Shown here one piece after another: positions 45,312 through 57,021 of a stretch of 64,000 bases of DNA (the stretch's first letter is position 1; each line of letters begins with the position of its first letter). Below the pieces are notes generated by a model that did not search any database, had not been told where the DNA came from, and was given only the letters and a program-made list of their open reading frames with translations. Both the position numbers and the translations under genes were made by a program. Source of the stretch: Lolium rigidum (Eukaryota > Streptophyta > Magnoliopsida > Poales > Poaceae); the NCBI RefSeq assembly GCF_022539505.1, contig NC_061510.1, positions 101,572,292 through 101,636,291 on the forward strand, in the 5' to 3' direction.

Positions 45312-46595
45312 ATGCCGGACGATGGACCATCGGAAGGGGAGACTAGGCCGGTCACCATGGATGATATCAACTCGTTGAAGTCATACATGGATGCTCAAAC
45401 GGAAAGCATGAGAAAAATGATTTCCGAGCTTTTGACCCCTCCCCGTCCCGTGGCTCCCACCATAGAGGTTAATATCACGGATGCAGTTGTAGAGGGTGAT
45501 ACTTCGGTATTACCTTCCGCTACCACACCCATGGATGGTGATAACTCAAACACTATCAAACCCCCCATTGCATCTCCCAAGGGAACTAGTGGAAGTGAGA
45601 GCTACAATCGAGTACCTCCACCTTTCCAATCACCCAATATACCGGTTCCCCATCCTCATATAAACATCTGGGGCGACCCACCTAAGTTTTCCGCTAATGA
45701 TTACGATACTTGGCAATTTGAGTTTAGCTCTCATGTTCGCAGTGCCTCCAATGAACTTTGGAGAATCATCGAGGAAGGCTTCAATCCTTACGACCCCAAG
45801 AAGTTGACTAGAAGAGAAGCGGTTGATAGTCAACTCAACAATACCGCCTTGCACATGATCCAAACCGCCGTGGGGACAAAGGAGTTGTCTCGTGTTCGGC
45901 ATTTCACCACCGCCAAGGATGCTTGGGATGCTTTGGCCACGGGTTGCATTGGAAGTGAGAGCACAAGAAGGAACAAGTATAATGCTCTTCGGAATAAAGC
46001 CGAAGGATTCATGAGGCTTCCAGATGAAGATCATGAAGACATGTATGGAAGACTTCTCACCGTTGCCGATGCCTTACGAATTGTTGGTGCCTCTCACATT
46101 AATGACTCTTGGATCAAGGAGAAGTACATTGAGTGCATGATGCCGTTCGAGCCTATTGATGTCAAGACTCTTGTCGGAAGAGAATGCTATGCCTCTCTCA
46201 CCTCTCAACTAGCCGTGCACGAGATGCAAGCTCTCAAGGTGCTTGAGCAAAACTCTCATGATTCTCGCAATCGTGCCATTGGGATGACAAAAGGGTCCAA
46301 CCTTGCCTTGGTAGTCAACCCCGTGCAAGAAGTGATTCCTCAAGAATCTTATAGGGCATCTTGGAGCATGACCTATCCGAAGACTTGGAACACCACTACC
46401 ATGACCACATGGCATTCCATGCAAACACCTTTTGGATTGATCCTTCCAAGGCCAAGGAGGACAACATCAAGAGAAACAACTCAAGGGGTCCCTCAAGCTC
46501 GGGCCCAAGAACAAGATCTTGCTACAATTGCAATGACAAGCGCCATTTCATTGCCGAATGTCCCTATGAGAATAGGGAGACTCATGGTGGAAGGC
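45312..46595 (+). pseudogene. Gag of Copia element G, first part
   Basis: An ATG at 45312 opens a frame with the Copia-type Gag domain (KFSANDYDTWQFEFSSHV at about residues 122-140, then the UBN2-like capsid to about residue 330). Near 46350 the frame is lost: the zinc knuckle CYNCNDKRHFIAEC (C-x2-C-x4-H-x4-C, about 46522-46562) is in another frame, so there is at least one indel. Coding then reaches the AAGGC target site at 46591-46595, where E2 enters, and resumes at 53551. Confidence 0.82.
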
Positions 46596-48192
46596 TGATA
46601 CGTCTCCAACGTATCGATAATTTCTTATGTTCCATGCCACATTATTGATGTTATCTACATGTTTTATGCACACTTTATGTCATATTCGTGCATTTTCTGG
46701 AACTAACCTATTAACAAGATGCCGAAGTGCCGCTGTCGTTTTCTCGTTGTTTTTGGTTTCAGAAATCCTAGTAATGAAATATTCTCGGAATTGGACGAAA
46801 TCAACGCCCAGGGTCCTATTTTGCCACGAAGCTTCCAGAAGACCGAAGAGGAGACGAAGTGGGGCCACGAGGTGGCGACACCCTAGGGCGGCGCGGCCTG
46901 GCCCTTGGCCGCGCGGCCCTATGGTGTGGGCCCCTTGTGCCGCCTCCTGACCTGCCCTTCCGCCTACTTAAAGCCTCCATCGCGAAACCCCCAGTACCGA
47001 GAGCCACGATACGGAAAACCTTCCAGAGACGCCGCCGCCGCCGATCCCATCTCGGGGGATTCAGGAGATCACCTCCGGCACCCCTGCCGGAGAGGGGAAT
47101 CATCTCCCGGAGGACTCTACGCCGCCATGGTCGCCTCCGGAGTGATGTGTGAGTAGTCTACCCCTGGACTATGGGTCCATAGCAGTAGCTAGATGGTTGT
47201 CTTCTCCCCATTGTGCTTCATTATCGGATCTTGTGAGCTGCCTAACATGATCAAGATCATCTATCCGTAATTCTATATGTTGCGTTTGTTGGGATCCGAT
47301 GAATAGAGAATACTTGTTATGTTGATTATCAAAGTTATGTCTATGTGTTGTTTATGATCTTGCATGCTCTCCGTTACTCGTAGATGCTCTGGCCAAGTAG
47401 ATGCTTGTAACTCCAAGAGGGAGTATTTATGCTCGATAGTGGGTTCATGTCTCCGTGAATGCGGGGAAGTGACGAAATCTCTAAGATTATGGATGTCTTG
47501 TTGCCACTAGGGATAAATCATTAGTGCTATGTTCAAGGATATAGTCACTGATTACATTACGCGCAATACTTAATGCAATTGTCTCGTTGTTAGCAACTTA
47601 ATGCTGGAGGGGTTCGGATGATAACTCGAAGGTGGACTTTTTAGGCATAGATGCATGTTTGGATAGCGGTCTATGTACTTTGTTGTAATGCCCAATTAAA
47701 TCTCACAATACTCATCATAATATGTATGTGCATGGTCATGCCCTCTTTATTTGTCAATTGCCCAACCGTAATTTGTTCACCCAACATGCTTGTTTATCTT
47801 ATGGGAGAGACACCTCTAGTGAACTGTGGACCCCGGTCCAATTCTCTATACTTGAAATACAATCTCATTGCAATACTTGTTCTACTCGTTTTCTGCAAAC
47901 AATCATCTTCCACACAATACGGTTAATCCTTTGTTACAGCAAGCCGGTGAGATTGACAACCTCATCTGTTTCGTTGGGGCAAAGTACTTTGGTTGTGTTG
48001 TGCGGGTTCCACGTTGGCGCCGGAATCTCCGGTGTTGCGCCGCACTACATCCCGCCGCCATCAACCTTCAACGTGCTTCTTGGCTCCTCCTGGTTCGATA
48101 AACCTTGGTTTCTTTCGAGGGAAAACTTGCTGATGTGCGCATCATACCTTCCTCTTGGGGTTCCCAACGAACGTGTGAGTTACACGCCATCA
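46596..48192 (+). repeat. 5' LTR of element E2
   Basis: It begins TGATACGTCTCCAACG and ends ACACGCCATCA. A TATA-like CTACTTAAAG is at 46964-46973. Compared with the right LTR it has CTG changed to CTCG (47583), CTG to TCG (47627), CTG to CG (48116) and similar. Confidence 0.9.
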
Positions 48193-48202
48193 AGCTCTTT
48201 TT

Positions 48203-48220
48203 CGGCGCCGTTGCCAGGGA
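48203..48220 (+). promoter_or_regulatory. Primer-binding site of element E2, damaged tRNA-Asp type
   Basis: GGCGCCGTTGCCAGGGA matches the tRNA-Asp PBS but lacks the T of the expected leading CTGG; it also has A for G near the end. The missing T is in a CTG triplet, so it may be a sequence artefact rather than a dead PBS. Confidence 0.7.
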
Positions 48221-48486
48221 GATCAAGACACGCCGCAAGGGGAGTCTCCACTTCCCAATCTCTTTACTTTGTTTTTGTCTTGCTTAGTTTTATTTACTAC
48301 TTTGTTTGCTGCACTAAATCAAAATACAAAAAAAATTAGTTGCTAGTTTTACTTTATTTGCTATCTTGTTTGCTATATCAAAAACACAAAAAAATTAGTT
48401 ACTTGCATTTACTTTATCTAGTTTGCTTTATTTATTGTCTTGCACTCTATATTAAAAATACAAAAAAATTAGTTACTTTTGTTACC
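48221..48486 (+). repeat. A/T-rich leader repeats of element E2
   Basis: Three imperfect copies of a unit ending in ACAAAAAAATTAGTTAC or similar occur at about 48325, 48384 and 48460, separated by TTTACTTTAT-type stretches. Y has the mirror arrangement at about 2310-2450. No coding role is seen. Confidence 0.55.
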
Positions 48487-49360
48487 ATGTCTAGCTCCGA
48501 ACCTGTTACTTCTTCGCCTGAAGAATTAGTCTTCACTTTTAAACAAGGGGATGAGGAGAGTTTTAAGGATGCTTGGTCTAGAATTTTTACTTCTTATCGT
48601 AAAGCTGAACCTCAAATGACTCTAAGTTTGCTCCTTAGTAATTTTTATTTTGGTCTTATGATTCGCTATAGATATGCTTTGGATACTTTAGTGGGAGGAG
48701 ATTTCCTTCATTGCAATGGGGATCAAGCTTTTAATGCCATAAAGAAGTTGGTTGCATCACATGATTCAGCTAATAACTTTGATTCAGCCCTTATTAGCAT
48801 TTATAATAGATTAAACAATCTCGAGATAAGTACATCTCGCTTGGATGACAACTATCACCATGTTCGTAATCGTCTTGAACAAGTTTTAGTGAACTCTAAA
48901 CCTTCATTATGGGATCCTACTGTTAAAATTGTTATCGGTGATCAAACTCTTCGTGCCAACTGTGATATTATGTCTGAATTTTGCCTTATACCTGAGAGCA
49001 TTTATAAATCTTTAAAACTTTGGGGAGTTGATGAAGGAGGAGAAGAAATAACTCTCATTGATAACTCTATTATAATTCCTAAGGGAATAGCCGCAGGTGT
49101 GCATACAACCATTCTTTGAAGAACAATATCCATTGATTATCTTGTTATTGAATGTGTAGGGACATGAAAAATCACACTCGGAAGATCCCTGCTAAAACTA
49201 TTGGGAGCAGTCATAGATGTGGGAGAAGGCATCCTGGATTTCACCTCTATACCGGGGGGGAATCATACATTTCCTAAATCAAAGAGAAAGAAAAACAACA
49301 AGAAAGGTAAGGGTAAAGCCCAAGGTAAGGATGATGCACCACCCTCCGATAATACTTGAT
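48487..49360 (+). pseudogene. Shortened Gag joined to a protease without its active site (element E2)
   Basis: An ATG at 48487 opens 211 codons to a stop at 49119. Residues about 15-90 match the second half of Y's capsid (FKDAWSRIFTSYRK against AWERMKSLVKNCPT, and SNFYFGL against QTFYAGL), but the first half, with the AKDWLLSL motif, is absent. After a short linker comes a retropepsin-like stretch in which Y's CDLGAS is replaced by CDIMSEF, so the catalytic D-x-G triad is lost. Beyond 49119 homology continues in other frames (ITLGRSLLKLLGAVID near 49175-49220) to about 49360, with a Lys-rich end. It cannot be an active protease as read. Confidence 0.7.
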
Positions 49361-51937
49361 ACACACTTTCTGCGCCTAGCTGAAAGGCGTTAAAGAAAAG
49401 CGCTTATGGGAGACAACCCATGGTTTTTACCTACAGTACTTTGTTTTTATTTTGTGTCTTGGAAGTTGTTTACTACTGTAGCAACCTCTCCTTATCTTAG
49501 TTTAGTGTTTTATTGTGCCAAGTAAAGTCGTTGATAGAAAAGTTCATACTAGATTTGGATTACTGCGCAGAAACAGATTTCTTTGCTGTCACGAATCTGG
49601 GCTGTTTTCTCTGTAGGTAACTCGGAAAATTATGCCAATTTACGTGAGTGATCCTCAGATATGTACGCAACTTTCATTAAATTTGAGCATTTTCATTTGA
49701 GCAAGTCTGTTGCCTCGATAAAATTCGTCAATACGAACTGTTCTGTTTTTGACAGATTCTGCCTTTTATTTCGCATTGCCTCTTTTGCTATGTTGGATGA
49801 ATTTCTTTGATCCATTAATGTCCAGTAGCTTTATGCAATATCCAGAAGTATTAAGAATGATTGTGTCACCTCTGAACATGTTAATTTTTATTGTCGCTAA
49901 CCCTCTAATGAGTTGTTCTAAGTTTGGTGTGGAGGAAGTTTTCAAGGATCAAGAGAGGAGTATGATGCAACATGATCAAGGAGAGTGAAAGCTCTAAGCT
50001 TGGGGATGCCCCGGTGGTTCACCCCTGCATATTCTAAGAAGACTCAAGCGTCTAATTTTGGGGATGCCCAAGGCATCCCCTTCTTCATCGACAACACTAT
50101 CAGGTTCCTCCCCTGAAACTATATTTTTATTCCATCACATCTTATGTGCTTTGCTTGGAGCGTCGGTTTGTTTTTGTTTTTTGTTTTGTTTGAATAAAAT
50201 GGATCCTAGCATTCACTTTGTGGGAGAGAGACACGCTCCGCTGTAGCATATGGACAAGTATGTCCTTAGTTTCTACTCATAGTATTCATGGCGAAGTTTC
50301 TTCTTCGTTAAATTGTTATATGGTTGGAATTGGAAAATGATACATGTAGTAAATTGCTATAATGTCTTGGGTAATGTGATACTTGGCAATTGTTGTGCTC
50401 ATGTTTAAGCTCTTGCATCATATACTTTGCACCCATTAATGAAGAAATACATAGAGCATGCTAAAATTTGGTTTGCATATTTGGTTTCTCTAAGGTCTAG
50501 ATAATTTCTAGTATTGAGTTTGAACAACAAGGAAGACGGTGTAGAGTCTTATAATGTTTACAATATGTCTTTTATGTGAGTTTTGCTGCACCGGTTCATC
50601 CTTGTGTTTGTTTCAAATAAGCCTTGCTAGCCTAAACCTTGTATCGAGAGGGAATACCTTTCATGCATCCAAAATACTTGAGCCAACCACTATGTCATTT
50701 GTGTCCACCATACCTACCTACTACATGGTATTTTCCGCCATTCCAAAGTAAATTGCTTGAGTGCTACCTTTAAAATTCCATCATTCACCTTTGCAATATA
50801 TAGCTCATGGGACAAATAGCTTAAAACTATTGTGGTATTGAATATGTACTTATGCACTTTATCTCTTATTAAGTTGCTTGTTGTGCGATAACCATGTTCA
50901 CTGGGGACGCCATCAACTACTCTTTGTTGAATTTCATGTGAGTTGCTATGCATGTTCGTCTTGTCTGAAGTAAGAGAGATCTACCACCTTATGGTTAAGC
51001 ATGCATATTGTTAGAGAAGAACATTGGGCCGCTAACTAAAGCCATGATCCATGGTGGAAGTTTCAGTTTTGGACAATATCCTCAATCTCATATGAGAAAA
51101 TTATTAATTGTTGTTACATGCTTATGCATAAAAGAGGAGTCCATTATCTCGTTGTCTATGTTGTCCCGGTATGGATGTCTAAGTTGAGAATAATCAATAG
51201 CGAGAAATCCAATGCGAGCTTTCTCCTTAGACCTTTGTACGAGCGGCATAGAGGTACCCCTTTGTGACACTTGGTTAAAACGTGTGCATTGTGATGATCC
51301 GGTAGTCCAAGCTAATTAGGACAAGGTGCGGGCACTATTAGTATACTATGCATGAGGCTTGCAACTTGTAAGATATAATTTACATGATACATATGCTTTA
51401 TTACTACCGTTGACAAAATTGTTTCATGTTTTCAAAATCAAAGCTCTAGCACAAATATAGCAATCGATGCTTTTCCTCTATGGAGGACCATTCTTTTACT
51501 TTCATTGTTGAGTCAGTTCACCTATTTCTCTCCACCTCAAGAAGCAAACACGTGTGTGAACTGTGCATTGATTCCTACATACTTGCTTATTGCACTTATT
51601 ATATTACTCTATGTTGACAATATCCATGAGATATACATGTTACAAGTTGAAAGCAACCGCTGAAACTTAATCTTCCTTTGTGTTGCTTCAATGCTTTTAC
51701 TTTGAATTATTGCTTTATGAGTTAACTCTTATGCATGACTTATTGATGCTTGTCTTGAAGTACTATTCATGAAAAGTCTTTGCTATATGATTCACTTGTT
51801 TACTCATGTCATATACATTGTTTTGATCGCTGCATTCACTACATATGCTTTACAAATAGTATGATCAAGGTTATGATGGCATGTCACTCCAGAAATTATC
51901 TTTGTTATCATTTTACCTGCTCGGGACGAGCAGAACT
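49361..51937 (+). other. 3' non-coding interior of element E2
   Basis: About 2.6 kb with no credible gene. It has the conserved block at 49371-49422, the CTGCGCAGAAACAG segment near 49563, PPT-like AAGCTTGGGGATGCC at 49996-50010, the perfect hairpin at 50060-50080, then AT-rich sequence parallel to B and F. The pre-PPT hairpin is at 51916-51933. Confidence 0.65.
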
Positions 51938-51951
51938 AAGCTTGGGGATGC

Positions 51952-53545
51952 TGATACTTCTCCAACGTATAGATAATTTCTTATGTTCCATGCCACATTA
52001 TTGATGTTATCTACATGTTTTATGCACACTTTATGTCATATTCGTGCATTTTCTGGAACTAACCTATTAACAAGATGCCGAAGTGCCGATTCTTTGTTCT
52101 CGCTGTTTTTGGTTTCGAAATCCTAGTAACGAAATATTCTCGGAATTGGACGAAATCAACGCCCAGGGTCCTATTTTGCCACGAAGCTTCCAGAAGACCG
52201 AAGAGGAGACGAAGTGGGGCCACGAGGTGGCGACACCCTAGGGCGGCGCGGTCTGGCCCTTGGCCGCGCGGCCCTATGGTGTGGGCCCCTCGTGCCGCCT
52301 CCTGACCTGCCCTTCCGCCTACTTAAAGCCTCCGTCGCGAAACCCCCAGTACCGAGAGCCACGATACGGAAAACCTTCCAGAGACGCCGCCGCCGCCGAT
52401 CCCATCTCGGGGGATTCAGGAGATCGCCTCCTGCACCCTGCCGGAGAGGGGAATCATCTCCCGGAGGACTCTACGCCGCCATGGTCGCCTCCGGAGTGAT
52501 GTGTGAGTAGTCTACCCCTGGACTATGGGTCCATAGCAGTAGCTAGATGGTTGTCTTCTCCCCATTGTGCTTCATTATCGGATCTTGTGAGCTGCCTAAC
52601 ATGATCAAGATCATCTATCTGTAATTCTATATGTTGCGTTTGTTGGGATCCGATGAATAGAGAATACTTGTTATGTTGATTATCAAAGTTATGTCTATGT
52701 GTTGTTTATGATCTTGCATGCTCTCCGTTACTCGTAGATGCTCTCGGCCAAGTAGATGCTTGTAACTCCAAGAGGGAGTATTTATGCTCGATAGTGGGTT
52801 CATGTCTCCGTGAATGGGGGAAGTGACAGAAATCTCTAAGATTATGGATGTGCTGTTGCCACTAGGGATAAAACATTAGTGCTATGTTCAAGGATATAGT
52901 CACTGATTACATTACGCGCAATACTTAATGCAATTGTCTGTTGTTAGCAACTTAATACTGGAGGGGGTTCGGATGATAACCTGAAGGTGGACTTTTTAGG
53001 CATAGATGCATGCTGGATAGCGGTCTATGTACTTTGTCGTAATGCCCAATTAAATCTCACAATACTCATCATAATATGTATGTGCATGGTCATGCCCTCT
53101 TTATTTGTCAATTGCCCAACTGTAATTTGTTCACCCAACATGCTTGTTTATCTTATGGGAGAGACACCTCTAGTGAACTGTGGACCCCGGTCCAATTCTC
53201 TATACTCGAAATACAATCTACTGCAATACTGTTCTACTGTTTTCTCGCAAACAATCATCTTCCACACAATACGGTTAATCCTTTGTTACAGCAAGCCGGT
53301 GAGATTGACAACCTCACTCGTTTCGTTGGGGCAAAGTACTTTGGTTGTGTTGTGCGGGTTCCACGTTGGCGCCGGAATCTCCGGTGTTGCGCCGCACTAC
53401 ATCCCGCCGCCATCAACCTTCAACGTGCTTCTTGGCTCCTCCTGGTTCGATAAACCTTGGTTTCTTTCTGAGGGAAAACTTGCTGCTGTGCGCATCATAC
53501 CTTCCTCTTGGGGTTCCCAACGAACGTGTGAGTTACACGCCATCA
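51952..53545 (+). repeat. 3' LTR of element E2
   Basis: It begins TGATACTTCTCC, with one base changed in the terminal dyad, and ends ACACGCCATCA before the AAGGC duplication. A TATA-like motif is at 52319-52328. At 53247 CTG reads CTCG where the left LTR has CTG. Confidence 0.9.
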
Positions 53546-53550
53546 AAGGC

Positions 53551-54992
53551 TCATCCCCAAGGACAAGAGCAAAGACTCAAAGGGCAAATATTCAAAGCCC
53601 CTCAACAAGAAATTCTACAACAAGAACAAGAAGGGCAAGAGGCCCTCAAGGATTGTGCTAGTGGCTAATGAAGAATACTCTTCCGATGAGATTGCAAGTG
53701 CTAGTGATGATGATGAAGAGGAAAGCTCAAGAGAAGTGGCCGCCATTGTCACCACCAACATTCCCTCTTCCTCTCTCTTTGATTCACCCAATGAGAACCC
53801 TCAACGCAAGAATGCACATTGCTTCATGGCAAGGACCACCTTGGACACATCTATTGTGCTATCAACTCAAGAAGAGTACACCTCCGGAGATGAAGATGTT
53901 GATGATGAAGAAGATGCAACCTCAAATGGATTGGTTGCCCTTGCCTCCCTCGCTACTAACTCTTCATCAACGAGTGAATCTCCCAATGAGGTCATTCATG
54001 TGGAAGAAGAAAGTTGCCTCATGGCTAAATCTTCCGAGGTATCATCTCCTAACCCCTCTATGCCTAACATTGCTAATGATCTAGGGGTTGACCCCGCTAG
54101 CCTAAAAGTGAAACAAGAGATGCTAGAGTTTTATGAGTTCATTAGTAGCCTACAAGGTAACACTAAGAAGCATGTTTCAAGTCTCATGGTTCGTATGGCT
54201 CAACTAAATGCTACTCTTGAGAAAAAGTGCCAAATAGAGAGAGAAGACTCTCTAGAAATACATGCTCTTAAAAATACTCTTGAGGAATGTCAAGAAACTA
54301 TAGCATCTCTTGAAGAGAAGCTAGAAAGTCTTGAAGAACCTCAAGATAAACTTAACAAGCTCACTAAAGCTAGAGATCTTGCTAGAGCTAAGACTAAAGT
54401 GCTTATAAAGGAAAAGGCCAAATTTGGTGTTGATCATGAGAAACTTGTGAAGGATCTAGATGAACTAGACAAGGCTCACAAAGCTTTGAAGAGTGAATAC
54501 TCTCTCCTCTCCGAGTCTTATGAGCAACTTCAAATTAGGCTTGCTTCATATGACATACCTAGTACCTCTACTCCTTCATGTGATCATGCAAATATAATTG
54601 AGGAAAATGCTAGGTTGAAAGATGAACTTGCTAGGACCTCCTCTCCCCAAAGTAAACTTTCCTTGGATGATCTTTTGAGTAAGCAAAGGTCAAACAATGG
54701 GAAGGAGGGACTTGGTTATAATACCAAGGCTAAAAAGGCAAACAAGAAAAAGACCAAGCCCGCACATGAAAAAGCTAATGGTGAAACCCGAAAGGGCAAT
54801 ACCATTAATGATGATGGTGCGGGAATAGATAACCCTCACTATGTTCTCTTTAAAGATTATTATGGTGATGTCTATGCTAAATATGTTGGTCCATATGATG
54901 GTTATGTTGCTTGGTCTATTTGGGTTCCAAAGACCCTTGTTGCTAACAAAAGAGGACCCATTGAAAAATGGGTACCTAAATCCAAGAATTGA
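53551..54992 (+). CDS. Gag of Copia element G, C-terminal part with coiled coil
   Basis: The frame is open from the E2 junction to a TGA at 54990-54992 and has no natural ATG at its start; it is the continuation of the frame containing the zinc knuckle. It begins with a basic Lys-rich stretch, then acidic Ser/Asp/Glu-rich segments (SASDDDEEESS, TSGDEDVDDEEDATS). A long predicted coiled coil follows (about 54100-54560, EEKLESLEEPQDKLNKL), then a basic tail ending in WVPKSKN. Such extensions are seen in Maximus/SIRE-type Copia elements. Function is unknown; a structural role in the particle is plausible. The stop overlaps the start of the protease-integrase frame by a few bases in the -1 direction. 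Confidence 0.78.
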
Positions 54993-55604
54993 TCTCATGT
55001 AGGACTATGCATGCTGGAGGTTCAAAATGGGTACTTGATAGTGGATGTACAAGTCATATGACCGGCGGCAAGAACCTCGTCAAGGAGTTGAGGCCTAACA
55101 TAAATAATATCACCGTCTCCTTTGGCGATAATTCTACATCCGAGGTATTGGGTTTTGGCAAGGTTGTGGTTGCACACAACATTACTCTTGTGGATGTCAT
55201 GCTTGTCAAAACCCTTGGTTACAATTTGCTTTCTGTTTCCGCCCTTGGCAAGATGGGTTTCGCCGTCTTTATTGATAAAGATATTGTGGTTCTCTTGTGG
55301 AGCAAGACTCTAAAAGTCGCATTCGTTGGGTATCGCGAACACAACTTGTATGTGGTGGACTTTTCGGGGACCACCACGACAAGTGCGATGTGCCTATTCG
55401 GAAAGGCGGACGTGGGTTGGTTGTGGCATCGCCGCCTAGCCCATGTCAACATGAGAACTTTGCAAAGTCTTCACAAGGGGAACCATATTGTGGGACTAAT
55501 GGAAAATGTGTCTTTTGCCAAAGATCGTGTTTGTAGGGCTTGTGTTGAAGGCAAAATGCATGACTCTCCGCATCCAAGCAAGACCATTATCTCTTCCAAG
55601 AGGA
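54989..55604 (+). CDS. Protease and GAG-pre-integrase of Copia element G
   Basis: This frame opens in the -1 frame over the gag stop (no ATG; it begins with a TTG at 54989) and runs to the GAGGA target site of F. The retropepsin motif is WVLDSGCTSHMTG near residues 13-25, with catalytic Asp in DSG. The GAG-pre-integrase zinc module follows with H-x4-H in LWHRRLAHVN and C-x2-C in RVCRACVEGK. The arrangement suggests that pol is made by ribosomal frameshifting or that an indel separates the two frames. Coding resumes at 62027 after element F. Confidence 0.85.
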
Positions 55605-57021
55605 TGATGTCTACGGGAGCTTCTATTCTTGTAGACAGTGTTGGGCCTCCAAGAGCAGAGGTTTGTAGAACAGCAGCAAGTTTCCCTTAAGTGGATCACC
55701 CAAGGTTTATCGATCTCAGGGAGGAAGAGGTCAAAGATATCCCTCTCAAGCAACCCTGCAACCACAAAGCAAGAAGTCTCTTGTGTCCCCAACACACCTA
55801 ATACAATAGGTGCACTAGTTCGGCGAAGAGATAGTGAGGTACAAGTAATATGGATGAGTATGAGTGATAATAGCAATCTGAATGAAATATGGCAGCGAGT
55901 AAACATTCAACAAAACAGTAAACAAACGGAGATTCGATGCTTGGAAGCAAGGCCCAGGGATCCTGCTTTCACTAGTGGACACTCTCAACAATGATCACAT
56001 AATAGGACTACTCTACACCCTCTTGTTGGATGATGAACACCACTAATTGTGTAGGATTACAAGAACCCTCAATGCCGGAGTTAACAAGCTCCACAATATT
56101 CAATGTTCATATTTAAATAACCTTAGAGTGCAAGATAGATCAACACAACCAAACCAAGTACTAACATAGCATGCACACCGTAACCTTCACACTATGAAAG
56201 GAGGAATAGATCGCATCAATACCATCATAGTAATAGTTAACTTCATAATCTACAAGAGATCACAATCATAGCATAAACCAAGTACTTCATGATGCACACA
56301 CTGCCAACATTACATCATGGAGGAAGAATAGACTACTTTAATAACATCACTAGAGTAGCACATAGATGATATTCAACTAGATCACATAGAGAGAGAGAGA
56401 TGAACCACATAGCTACAGCGGAGCCCTCAGCCCCGGGGGTGAATTACTCCCTCCTTATCATGGAGGCAGCGATGGCGGTGAAGATGGCGGTGGAGACGGC
56501 GGTGGAGATGGCTCCGGGGGCAATTCCCCGTCCGGCGAGGTGCCGGGAGCAGAGTTCTGTCCCCCGGATTGGAGTTTCGCGACGGTGGCGGCGCCCACGG
56601 AGTCTTTCCGGAGTTTCGTCAATTGGTGTCGAAGTTTTAGGTCACGACGGCTTAAATAGGCGAAGAGTCGAGTCGGAAGAGTCCCGAGGCGACGACACCA
56701 TAGGGTGGGGTGACCACCCTCCAGGCCGCGCCGGCCTATGGTGAGGAGGCCCTGGGCCTCCCCCGGCTTGCCCTTCTGCTCCGTGAGTCTTCCGGCGAAA
56801 TAGAATTTCTGTAATTTTTCGGATTTTTCCGAGCACTTTGGTTTTTGGGCCTTTTACGCAATAAACAGACATAATAAACAGAAACCGGCACTGTGGCATC
56901 TTGTTAATAGGTTAGTCCAATAAATGCCATAATATGATATAAAGTGCAAGCAAAACATGTAGGTATTGTCATAAAACAAGCATGGAACATCAGAAATTAT
57001 AGATACGTTGGAGACGTATCA
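55605..57021 (-). repeat. 3' LTR of element F
   Basis: The plus strand begins TGATGTCTACGGGAGC and ends GGAGACGTATCA. The putative TATA box is GGCTTAAATAGG (56649-56660). A short (AG)n run is at 56389-56400. S1 is a solo LTR of this family. Confidence 0.9.

Larger units (their letters stand above)
46596..53545 (+). mobile_element. Complete non-autonomous Gypsy-like element E2, TSD AAGGC
   Basis: The element spans 6950 bases and is flanked by AAGGC at 46591-46595 and 53546-53550 inside the gag of G. LTRs are 46596-48192 (1597 bases) and 51952-53545 (1594 bases). The PBS is tRNA-Asp type and the PPT is AAGCTTGGGGATGC at 51938-51951. The interior encodes a short Gag-protease remnant (48487-49360) and about 2.6 kb of non-coding sequence with the hairpins and blocks described for B. 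No RT, RNase H or integrase is present. Confidence 0.92.
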
